Source of the DNA: Pedobacter sp. N36a
GTDB lineage: Bacteria > Bacteroidota > Bacteroidia > Sphingobacteriales > Sphingobacteriaceae
NCBI RefSeq assembly: GCF_014472395.1
Contig: NZ_JACSZW010000003.1
Span: 124,001-188,000, forward strand
Direction of reading: 5' to 3'
Length of the DNA: 64,000 bases
The notes under the pieces are model-generated. The model was given only the letters and a program-made list of their open reading frames with translations. It was not told the DNA's origin and ran no database searches. The position numbers and the translations under genes are program-made. Each line of letters opens with the position of its first letter. Positions within the stretch are counted from its first letter, which is position 1. Shown in pieces: positions 1 through 7,219 of this stretch.

Positions 1-1308
1 AAAACCAATTATTGTTATAAGGTTTAAATTCGTATACCCTTTGAGTTTGGTTAATACAGGGTTTTTTATTGGGCTGGCTGATTCATCATTTTTAAATAAT
101 ACAGGAAGGGTGTAATTCCCATCCTGGGCAGCAGTAAATCCTTCGTAAGCAGTCAGGACTCTAATGACTTCGGCATCACAACCTGCCCCTAATTTTTTCA
201 GGATGCTAATGTTGCTGACTTCTCCAGCTTTAAGGCTGAATTTAATCTGGCTATGGCCTTGTAAGCCACTTTCTTGTGCTGCGGCAGGATAACGAATTCT
301 TTTTCTGGAAAAATCATAGAATTTGTCCCATACAGGAGATTTTAAGTCTAGGACTGTGGTTTTAATCATCTTTGCTTTTTTGGAGCTTAGACTGGCTTTA
401 ACGGGTGCGACAATGACTTCATTAATGGCAGTTAGTGGTTCGTTTAAGGGGATCTCTTCTGTTACTGCAATGATGGTTTCATTACTGCGGATTGTGGCAG
501 AAGAAAGCACCAGCGTGATGGCAAAAAGAGGGAGGAACAGTCCGTATTTCAATATGGCGGTTCTGGTTGATCGTTTTTTGTGTAGCATAAATATTCTCTT
601 TTTTATCAGTGATTTATTAAAGAAAGTATTTGTGAGACTGTTTGGTGCAATACCGAATGCCTTGCTCAATAAAAGTAAAGCGTATTGTTCCTTGTCTCCC
701 TGGAATTTGGCAGCTTCCTCATCTGCCAGGTACTCATGGATGTTTTTTATGGTGTATTTGTAACCATAAATGATGGGATTAAACCAGGTAAAAATGCTCA
801 ATAATTCAAAAAAGAGGATATCCAGACTGTGCAACTGAGTCATGTGAATCTCTTCATGCTTGTTGATGATTCCTAGCTGCGGCAAGCTTGGATCTATTCT
901 CTTTTTGCTAAAGAAAGAAAAGGCGTTGCCTGTGGTGTTTTGCTTTAAGAGGCGGTACACCGCTGCCAGTTTATACATGAAAAATAGGCTGAAAATCATT
1001 ACACCTGCCAGATAAATCAAAACCAGCAAATTTCCCGTACTGAACCTTTCTGGTACGTCCGGATAGATGCTCACTTGTGTGACAAAGTCCTGCAGCTGGT
1101 CTACACCCGAATAAATGGGCTGTGCAACCGGTTGCTTTGTGAACCATTCGATGCGTAAAAAAGGAATGGCCAAAGACAGTATCCCTGCCATGACCAGGTA
1201 AATCCTGTTCATGGTAAAGTAAGTTTCATTTGCTAAAAACAATTTATAAAAGCCATAGAATATCACTAAATAGATATTGGCCTGCAGGATGTAATGTGCC
1301 CAACTCAT
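1..1308 (-). CDS. M56/BlaR1-type sensor metallopeptidase with TonB C-terminal domain (partial)
   Basis: The visible part is 436 codons, read on the minus strand and running off the left window edge with no stop. The N-terminus has hydrophobic helices (about residues 5-30, 35-50 and 95-115). A zinc-peptidase motif HEEIH lies at residues 151-155, followed by a downstream HEYLADEEA segment that likely supplies the third ligand, and another helix near 230. After a linker comes a TonB_C-like segment starting at RYPAAAQESGLQGH with the typical GAGCDAEVIRVL ending. M56 peptidases are membrane proteases that cleave a BlaI/MecI-type repressor on sensing an envelope signal. The start codon overlaps the blaI stop as ATGA, so both are translated from one transcript. 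The signal sensed here is not evident; no beta-lactamase gene is in the window. Confidence 0.9.
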   Translation of the reverse strand, partial: MSWAHYILQANIYLVIFYGFYKLFLANETYFTMNRIYLVMAGILSLAIPFLRIEWFTKQPVAQPIYSGVDQLQDFVTQVSIYPDVPERFSTGNLLVLIYLAGVMIFSLFFMYKLAAVYRLLKQNTTGNAFSFFSKKRIDPSLPQLGIINKHEEIHMTQLHSLDILFFELLSIFTWFNPIIYGYKYTIKNIHEYLADEEAAKFQGDKEQYALLLLSKAFGIAPNSLTNTFFNKSLIKKRIFMLHKKRSTRTAILKYGLFLPLFAITLVLSSATIRSNETIIAVTEEIPLNEPLTAINEVIVAPVKASLSSKKAKMIKTTVLDLKSPVWDKFYDFSRKRIRYPAAAQESGLQGHSQIKFSLKAGEVSNISILKKLGAGCDAEVIRVLTAYEGFTAAQDGNYTLPVLFKNDESASPIKNPVLTKLKGYTNLNLITIIGF

Positions 1309-1682
1309 CGCGGTCTGTTTTTAAATTTGTTAATCATTTTAAGAATTTCATCCACATCACCCAGGTCAAGTTTCTCTTCTTTTACAAAGAAAGAGAACAT
1401 GCTTTCCACCGAGTTTTCAAAGTAGTTTCCCAATAGCTTTTCTGTTGCATGGCGTTTGTAATCCTCCCTGCTGATGAGGGGAAAGTACTGGTGCGATTTC
1501 CCGAAGGCCTCATGGCCTACAAATCCTTTTACTTCCATAATCCTGATGATCGTAGATACGGTGTTGTAAGCTGGCTTTGGCTCTGGTAAAAAGTCCATTA
1601 CTTCTTTCACGAAACCCTTTTCCATTTGCCACAGAATCTGCATAATCTGTTCTTCTGCTTTTGTTAAATCTTTAATCTCCAT
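1305..1682 (-). CDS. BlaI/MecI/CopY family transcriptional repressor
   Basis: The 125-residue protein starts MEIKDLTKAEEQIMQILW and has the family's winged-helix domain (about residues 5-75, with the recognition region PAYNTVSTIIRIMEVKGFV) followed by a dimerisation helix pair. Members bind dyad operators as dimers and are released when the partner M56 protease cleaves them. The 3' end overlaps the M56 gene by four bases. Three dyads lie 44-108 bp upstream, so autorepression is likely. The length and the two-gene layout are normal for Bacteroidota. The regulon outside these two genes cannot be read from the window. Confidence 0.95.
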   Translation of the reverse strand: MEIKDLTKAEEQIMQILWQMEKGFVKEVMDFLPEPKPAYNTVSTIIRIMEVKGFVGHEAFGKSHQYFPLISREDYKRHATEKLLGNYFENSVESMFSFFVKEEKLDLGDVDEILKMINKFKNRPR

Positions 1683-1725
1683 CGTGTTTTATTTTTACCG
1701 GTTTTTTAATGGGTTTCAGCATCAT

Positions 1726-1790
1726 GTTTACTCGTCAGTAAACAAACAACTAAAACCTTAGTATAAACTTAAAACTAATATCTTAGTTTT
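1726..1790 (-). promoter_or_regulatory. Three dyad operators upstream of the blaI-like gene
   Basis: Three inverted repeats, all with a 4-bp spacer: 1726-1743 (GTTTACT-CGTC-AGTAAAC), 1749-1762 (ACTAA-AACC-TTAGT) and 1771-1790 (AAAACTAA-TATC-TTAGTTTT). The last two have the ACTAn-N4-nTAGT layout of known MecI/BlaI operators. Centres are 21 and 25 bp apart, about two helix turns. Binding by the adjacent repressor is inferred. Confidence 0.65.
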
Positions 1791-1826
1791 CATAATATTT
1801 GGGTAGTTATTTTTTGCCTAAAACAA

Positions 1827-1851
1827 AGAAACCTCCATAAAGGAGGTTTCT
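1827..1851 (-). terminator. Rho-independent terminator after the M28 peptidase gene
   Basis: A perfect 10-bp stem (AGAAACCTCC / GGAGGTTTCT) with a 5-base loop lies 18 bp past the M28 stop. On the minus strand it is followed by a T-rich run (TTTGTTTT). Confidence 0.8.
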
Positions 1852-1868
1852 AATGAGATAAACAGGAT

Positions 1869-3440
1869 TTAGTTTTTTGCGGCTTCAGGAGCTTTAGGCA
1901 ATTCCTTTCTTGGAATTTGCGTATCTCGCTGTGCAGTGTGGTAGACGAAGGAGGCGACAATGGTGGCTGCTCTTTTTAAGTCTTCTTCTGCCAGGCGGTC
2001 AAAGGTATCCTGGTTGCTGTGGTGTGTGCGGGTATTGTAATCCATCGGATCCTGGATGAACTGGAATCCTGGGATGCCCAAGGCATCAAAAGCGAGGTGA
2101 TCTGTACCGCCGGTATTGTTTAGGGTCACTGTTTTTGCACCGAGGTCCTGGAAGGGATTCAGCCATTCCTGAAAAATAGGGGCAGCAGCAGTATTTCCCT
2201 GTGCGTAGATTCCTCTGATGGCACCTGTTCCGTTGTCGAGGTTATAATAAGCACTGATTTTTTTTTGGTCTTTGGTCAGGGTCATGGTTTTTGGATCACC
2301 AAAATGTTTGGCCACATAACCTCTTGAACCATGGAGGCCTTGTTCTTCTGAACTCCATAATGCAATTCTGATGGTACGTTTAGGTTTGAAATTGATGGCT
2401 TTCAGGATGCGCATGGCTTCCATCATGACGGAAGCACCGGCGGCATTGTCTGTCGCACCAGTAGCAGAATGCCAGGAATCATAGTGTCCGCCAATCATCA
2501 CGACTTCCTCTTTTAGTTTTCTATCGGTACCCGGAATCTCTGCAATGACGTTATAGCCATTTGGATCCTGATCGTAGAAAGAGGTTTTAATATCGGCTTC
2601 GATCTCCACTTTTTGTCCGGCACGCAGTAAGCGCAGGATGTGCAGGTAATCTTCTGAAGAGATTTCCAGTTCCGGCGAAACTGCCGGTGCATCCAGTGCA
2701 TAAGAAGCGCCATTACTGGTAAAGAAGGTGCCATAGCTGCCTCTGGCATAAGTAAGGATCATCCCTACCTGTTCATCCTTCAGGAAACTAGCCATAGCAG
2801 CGCGTGTGGCCCTCATCTTCATCATCTGGGCCATCATGTTGTTTGCAGCTCCCGCACGCGGAGAACGCTGCCCTTGACCTTGTGGGTCGGCGGATGCCAT
2901 TTTGTTTAAAGTCGAATCTGAATGGCGAACTACATCCGGCTGGTAAGAAGGCGCTAAAGGCTGCAGGGTCATCTGGTCAAAGAGCACGATTTTTCCGGCT
3001 AGCTTTCCTTTGTAGGGAGCGAGGTCGGTCAGGGTATCCGCTTTGAGCAGGATCACTTCAGATTTTATCGGGCCTTTGGTACCTGGAGTCCAGGCTTTAG
3101 GTGCGCCAATAATCGCATGGTAATATGGCAGGGTAGTCGCAGCATAGTATCTATCGATCTGCCAGCCTTTTCCAAATTGGCCCCAGGCTTCCAGCTGAAC
3201 GTTTTTTAATCCCCAGGAAGTAAATTGCTGTACAGCCCAGTCCTGCGCACGCTTAAGGCCTGGCGAGTTGGACAATCTCGGCCCTGCCACATCAGTGATC
3301 TGGAAGGCAATGTCCATGACTTTTGAATTTTCCAGGCCTTCCTGGCGAATTTTTTGGATCGCTGGCAAGTCTAGCTTTTCCTGTGCAAACAAGGAGATGC
3401 TGAGGCTAATGGCCAGCGCAGTAAGGGTAAGTTTTCTCAT
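1869..3440 (-). CDS. Secreted M28 family zinc exopeptidase
   Basis: 523 residues. The signal peptide MRKLTLTALAISLSISLFAQ decides the start; an in-frame extension of 47 codons upstream is not signal-like and was left out. The C-terminal half holds the co-catalytic metal site of M28 aminopeptidases: GGHYDSWH, then TDNAAGASVMMEA, SSEEQGLHGS, and a late GGTDHLAFD. The middle has the inserted PA-like domain common in this family (cleft around the YKGKLAGKIVLFD segment) and an Ala/Met-rich stretch. It should cleave N-terminal amino acids from peptides in the periplasm or outside the cell. It has its own terminator and no operon partner. Confidence 0.92.
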   Translation of the reverse strand: MRKLTLTALAISLSISLFAQEKLDLPAIQKIRQEGLENSKVMDIAFQITDVAGPRLSNSPGLKRAQDWAVQQFTSWGLKNVQLEAWGQFGKGWQIDRYYAATTLPYYHAIIGAPKAWTPGTKGPIKSEVILLKADTLTDLAPYKGKLAGKIVLFDQMTLQPLAPSYQPDVVRHSDSTLNKMASADPQGQGQRSPRAGAANNMMAQMMKMRATRAAMASFLKDEQVGMILTYARGSYGTFFTSNGASYALDAPAVSPELEISSEDYLHILRLLRAGQKVEIEADIKTSFYDQDPNGYNVIAEIPGTDRKLKEEVVMIGGHYDSWHSATGATDNAAGASVMMEAMRILKAINFKPKRTIRIALWSSEEQGLHGSRGYVAKHFGDPKTMTLTKDQKKISAYYNLDNGTGAIRGIYAQGNTAAAPIFQEWLNPFQDLGAKTVTLNNTGGTDHLAFDALGIPGFQFIQDPMDYNTRTHHSNQDTFDRLAEEDLKRAATIVASFVYHTAQRDTQIPRKELPKAPEAAKN

Positions 3441-3661
3441 ATAATAAGGTACGTTTGGTCTGTTTGAATACCTGAATTTACAGGAAAAGACAATGGCTTG
3501 TATTTTTTTAGCCAAATTATTACAGCAAGCAGGAGGCTTGTAAAAAGAAAAGGGCGGTACAAGACCACCATTTTCTGACATTAACTAAACTAAAAACTAT
3601 ATTTTTCCCTTTTAGATGGCGATGTTTATGGCCGATCCCAACAGGAGGTTTGGAATTTCTT

Positions 3662-3865
3662 TTATTTGAAAGAAATGCTGCTTACCTGTGCAATTCCTTT
3701 TACGGAAGTGTTGGCTTTTGCGGCGATTTCTTCATCTTGTGCATGGCTAATGCTAGTTGCAATGGTCAGCACCATCATCATGAATACAGGTACCAATAAC
3801 AATAAGAATGGTGATACATTTGCTAATCTTTTCATGATGTTTGTATTTATAGATGCAGTTTTCAT
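3662..3865 (-). CDS. Small membrane-anchored or secreted peptide of unknown function
   Basis: 67 residues starting MKTASINTNIMKRLANVSP, with a hydrophobic segment (LLLLVPVFMMMVLTIATSISHAQ) that looks like a signal peptide or anchor, and a short charged tail DEEIAAKANTSVKGIAQVSS. An internal start at the second MKR would give about 57 residues. A shadow frame of similar length exists on the plus strand, but it lacks a signal-like N-terminus of this quality. It lies 221 bp upstream of the M28 gene on the same strand. I do not recognise a family. It could be a small exported protein of the kind often overlooked in Bacteroidota. Confidence 0.5.
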   Translation of the reverse strand: MKTASINTNIMKRLANVSPFLLLLVPVFMMMVLTIATSISHAQDEEIAAKANTSVKGIAQVSSISFK

Positions 3866-4090
3866 AATTGTTTCGTTTTGATGAAACAAATAGAATAAAA
3901 TAAAAAATACTGCTAAAATCTTTTAGACCAAGCACATATTATCCTAGATAAACGCCTGTTTAAACAAGTTTTGCGATTGATTACCTGATTTGCCGATTTG
4001 GTAGAAAAATAATGCCCGTTCGTCGAAAGGAATTACCTAAAACACCGGAAAAAATATACTTTAGACGTATTAAGTAACTAAAATTTCTGA

Positions 4091-5119
4091 ATGAAAAACA
4101 AAGGCCCTCTTATTGTACATCTGATTTTTTGGTCGTTCATTATATTTCTCCTGGTATTGAGTGTGCTCTTTTCTAAAGAACCTCAGACGGTATATACGAT
4201 CGCTGTTAATTTTGGGTATTCCGGGCTGATCAATATCTCCATCTTTTATATCAACTATACCTTATTGATTCCCTTACTGGTGAAGGAGCAGAAGAAGTAC
4301 GGCCTTTACATGGGCGCGATCTTATTACTGATTGTGGTGATGAGTGCGATTAAAACCGTACTGGCAAGTTTAAATGCAGACATTGTCTTGTTGGTGAGTG
4401 ATGGTAGTAGAAGGGAATTTGTAACGTTGGGCAAATATGCATTAGCCGCTGTTTTTACTTCCGGATTTTTTGTCGTAGTTAGTTCCCTGCTTAAATTTGG
4501 GATCGACTGGTTTGGGAATGAACGCATTCAAAGGGACCTGGAATCTGAAAAGAAAGAGATGGAACTTCAGTTTTTGAAATCTCAGCTGAATCCTCATTTT
4601 TTATTCAATTCTCTAAATAATATTTATTCCCTGGCTTATCAGAAGTCGGATAAAACGGCTGATGCCATTATGAAACTTTCGGAGATCATGAGGTACATGA
4701 TTTATGAGAGCAATGATAGCTGGGTATCCCTCAGCAAAGAAATTGAATACCTGCACAGTTATATTGAGCTGCAGAAACTGAGGTTTAGGGATGGTGCTGC
4801 AGTAGAGTTTCAGTTGAATGGGGAGATTGACGACCAGCAGATTGTGCCCCTCATCTTAATCTCTTTTGTGGAGAATGCTTTCAAACATGGAGTGGCCAAT
4901 GATCCTAAGGATCCGATTAAGATCAACATCATTGCCAATCAAAAGATCCTGCATTTCAGCATCACCAATAAGAAAAACCAACACAATAAAGATGAGGTAG
5001 GGGGTGTAGGCCTGAACAATGTAGAACGTAGGTTACAATTGTTATATCCTGACAGATATAAATTAAATATTGTAAATTCGGCTACCCATTACACGAGTGA
5101 ATTAATGCTAGATTTATGA
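4091..5119 (+). CDS. LytS-like sensor histidine kinase (His_kinase/PF06580 type)
   Basis: 342 residues. Four transmembrane helices fill residues 5-140 (about 8-27, 38-64, 70-93 and 115-140) with no periplasmic sensor domain. A short coil leads to the phospho-acceptor motif QLNPHFLFNSLNNIYSL with His169, then an ATPase domain with the N box IVPLILISFVENAFKHG and the G box GGVGLNNVERRL. It should pass phosphate to the response regulator encoded next; the last codons overlap that gene (ATGA). Such kinases sense membrane or envelope state, but the stimulus is unknown. Confidence 0.95.
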   Translation: MKNKGPLIVHLIFWSFIIFLLVLSVLFSKEPQTVYTIAVNFGYSGLINISIFYINYTLLIPLLVKEQKKYGLYMGAILLLIVVMSAIKTVLASLNADIVLLVSDGSRREFVTLGKYALAAVFTSGFFVVVSSLLKFGIDWFGNERIQRDLESEKKEMELQFLKSQLNPHFLFNSLNNIYSLAYQKSDKTADAIMKLSEIMRYMIYESNDSWVSLSKEIEYLHSYIELQKLRFRDGAAVEFQLNGEIDDQQIVPLILISFVENAFKHGVANDPKDPIKINIIANQKILHFSITNKKNQHNKDEVGGVGLNNVERRLQLLYPDRYKLNIVNSATHYTSELMLDL

Positions 5120-5874
5120 CAAAGTTAAGATGTATAGCGGTCGATGATGAACCATTGGCGCTGGATATTATAGAAGATTACGTATCTAAAGTACCTTTCT
5201 TAGAATTGGTCAAAAGAACCGAAAATGCAATTGAGGCCTTACAATTGGTACAGGCAGGTGGAATTGATCTGGTATTCCTGGACATTCAGATGCCTGAACT
5301 TACCGGAATACAGTTTCTGAAGATTGCGAATGGTAAATCTAATTATATCCTGACTACTGCTTACTCTCAATATGCTTTAGAAAGTTACGATTTGAATGTT
5401 TCCGATTACCTGCTGAAACCAATTGCGTTCGACAGGTTCTATAAAGCGGTAGAAAAGGTCCACAACCAACAGCAGAAGGCGATGGATCAAAGCCCTCCAC
5501 CAGTTCCGGTAGTCGCTGCTCCAGTAGCAGGGCCAGCACCTAGCGCACATCCGGTACAGGATTTTATCTTTGTGAAAACTGAACATAAAATCCAGAAGAT
5601 TCAACTGGATGACATTCTTTATATCGAAGGTTTAAAAGATTATATCTCAATTTATACCAAGGCAGAAAGAGTAATCACTCTGCAGAATATGAAGAAGATG
5701 GAAGAAACCCTGCCGAGCAGTCAGTTTATCAGGGTGCATAAATCTTACATTATTTCTCTGGATAAAATCGAAAGCATTGAACGCAGCAGAATCACTATTT
5801 TCGGTAAAGTGATCCCAATAGGGGATACTTATCGCGATGAGTTCTTCAAGCGTATCGACAATAAGAACATTTAG
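5116..5874 (+). CDS. LytTR family response regulator
   Basis: 252 residues. Receiver domain at residues 4-118 with acidic pair D10/D11, phospho-acceptor D56 in LVFLDIQMP, and a conserved Lys in YLLKPI. A Pro/Ala-rich linker (about 124-150) is unusually long. The LytTR DNA-binding domain occupies about 152-250 (IFVKTEHKIQKIQLDDILYIEGLKDY, FIRVHKSYIISL). It is the output of the preceding kinase and is translationally coupled to it. Target genes are not evident. The plsC-like gene behind it converges on it with a 25-bp gap and no clear terminator. Confidence 0.95.
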   Translation: MTKLRCIAVDDEPLALDIIEDYVSKVPFLELVKRTENAIEALQLVQAGGIDLVFLDIQMPELTGIQFLKIANGKSNYILTTAYSQYALESYDLNVSDYLLKPIAFDRFYKAVEKVHNQQQKAMDQSPPPVPVVAAPVAGPAPSAHPVQDFIFVKTEHKIQKIQLDDILYIEGLKDYISIYTKAERVITLQNMKKMEETLPSSQFIRVHKSYIISLDKIESIERSRITIFGKVIPIGDTYRDEFFKRIDNKNI

Positions 5875-5899
5875 ATTGACTGAATATTTTAAGAAAAGG

Positions 5900-6634
5900 T
5901 TATTGGCCCAATTTGTGGCGAATGGCCTTTTCTGCTTCCTGAGTCACCTCTTCAGGACCTTTACCCGCAGGCTCGATCGGTTTCAATACAGTCCATCGCA
6001 TCTTTTCCCCAAAACTTAATGGATAACTTCCATATTGTACCATTTTCCATGAATTCTCAATAGCAATTGGCACAATCAGTGCATTCGGCACCTTTTTAAG
6101 TAAAGTGGCAATACCACCTACATGAAAAGGTTTCAGGATTCCGTCTTTGGAACGGGTACCTTCTGGAAAGATCATTGCCGACCAGTTGTTTGCTTTCATG
6201 CGTGCTCCCAATTTGATGATTTCTCCAACCGCTTGCTTGCTGTCTTTACGGTTGATATTGGCACCGCCACCGTGTTTCAGATTGAAAGAGATGGACGGAA
6301 TGCCCTTGGTCAGTTCAATTTTGGAGATGAACTTGACATGGTGTTTTCTTAAAAACCAGATCAGTCCCGGAATGTCATACATGCTTTGGTGGTTGGCAAT
6401 AAAGATGATCGGGCGGTCTGTTGGCAGGTCCTGAGTATTCATGAAATGAATGGAAGCACCCATAAAAAGGTCGCAATAGGTGAGGCAGAAGTTCAGCGCA
6501 TCTACGGAAGCTTTATGGGCTTTATAGCCAAAAACATGGAAACAAATCCATTGAACCGGCTGAAAAACAAGCAGGATGAGTAGGAATAATATATAAAATA
6601 TAGGGCTGAAAATATATCCTAAAAACTTATTCAT
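5900..6634 (-). CDS. 1-acyl-sn-glycerol-3-phosphate acyltransferase family protein
   Basis: 244 residues from ATG at 6634. An in-frame upstream region was not used because the membrane helix begins right after MNKFLGYIFSP. An N-terminal helix (8-27) is followed by the catalytic NHQSMYD motif (H82 and D87, HX4D) and by FPEGTRSKDG (158-165), which binds the glycerol phosphate. This is the PlsC fold, which adds the second acyl chain to lysophosphatidic acid in the inner membrane. It sits 16 bp behind a Nudix gene. A specialised lyso-lipid acyltransferase is possible, so no symbol is given. Confidence 0.9.
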   Translation of the reverse strand: MNKFLGYIFSPIFYILFLLILLVFQPVQWICFHVFGYKAHKASVDALNFCLTYCDLFMGASIHFMNTQDLPTDRPIIFIANHQSMYDIPGLIWFLRKHHVKFISKIELTKGIPSISFNLKHGGGANINRKDSKQAVGEIIKLGARMKANNWSAMIFPEGTRSKDGILKPFHVGGIATLLKKVPNALIVPIAIENSWKMVQYGSYPLSFGEKMRWTVLKPIEPAGKGPEEVTQEAEKAIRHKLGQ

Positions 6635-6650
6635 AAAAGGTGTGGTATCG

Positions 6651-7205
6651 TTAAATATGAGTTTCCTGTAAAAGTATTTTGGTTTTAAGAATGGCGGCAA
6701 CGCTCATGCTGTCGGTAATTTCACCGTTCAACACCATTTGATAGGCAGCTTCGAAAGGAAGTTTTTTGATTTGAAGCTGTTCTGTTTCTTCGGGTTCAGA
6801 TTCACCCATGGTGAGGCCGCGAGCAATATAGATGATGGCCAGTTCATCACTCACAGAATTGGATAAGTGCATGCGCTGGATTTCTTCCCATTGTGTGGCG
6901 ATAATGCCGGTTTCTTCTGCCAGTTCGCGCTTTGCGCTGTCCAGAGGATCGGCATCTAGCGGGCCTCCGCCTTCAGGGATTTCCCAGCTATAGGCTTTCA
7001 TAGGAAAGCGGTATTGTCCAACAAGCCAGGTGTTCAATTGATCATCTAAAGGAAGGATGCCTATGGCGTAGTTTTTAAAATGAACTTCGCCATATATTCC
7101 TTTACCTCCTGATGGATTGAGCACCTGGTGTTCTGTTAATCCGATCCAGTTATTTTCATAGACCTTGTGGCTTTCCAGAGTAGTCCAGGGATTGTTTTCT
7201 TCCAT
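6651..7205 (-). CDS. Nudix hydrolase (ADP-ribose/nucleoside-diphosphate-sugar type)
   Basis: 184 residues. The Nudix box reads EGGGPLDADPLDSAKREL and continues AEETGI, so the REL-x-EE-x-G-I half is intact. The first Glu of the G-x5-E pattern is replaced by Ala (GGPLDADPL). The start of the protein and the SWEIPEGG lead-in resemble ADP-ribose pyrophosphatases. It probably hydrolyses a nucleoside diphosphate linked to a sugar. Gaps are 14 bp from the upstream receptor gene and 16 bp to plsC, which suggests one transcript. Confidence 0.88.
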   Translation of the reverse strand: MEENNPWTTLESHKVYENNWIGLTEHQVLNPSGGKGIYGEVHFKNYAIGILPLDDQLNTWLVGQYRFPMKAYSWEIPEGGGPLDADPLDSAKRELAEETGIIATQWEEIQRMHLSNSVSDELAIIYIARGLTMGESEPEETEQLQIKKLPFEAAYQMVLNGEITDSMSVAAILKTKILLQETHI

Positions 7206-7219
7206 GGACGCAAATATAC

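Noticed and set aside
3441-3581. 47-codon N-terminal extension of the M28 peptidase
   Set aside because: The internal ATG at 3440 opens a proper signal peptide; the extension is neither signal-like nor needed.
3666-3881. Plus-strand ORF antisense to the small peptide
   Set aside because: It overlaps the minus frame completely and lacks a credible start region; the minus frame has the better signal-anchor.
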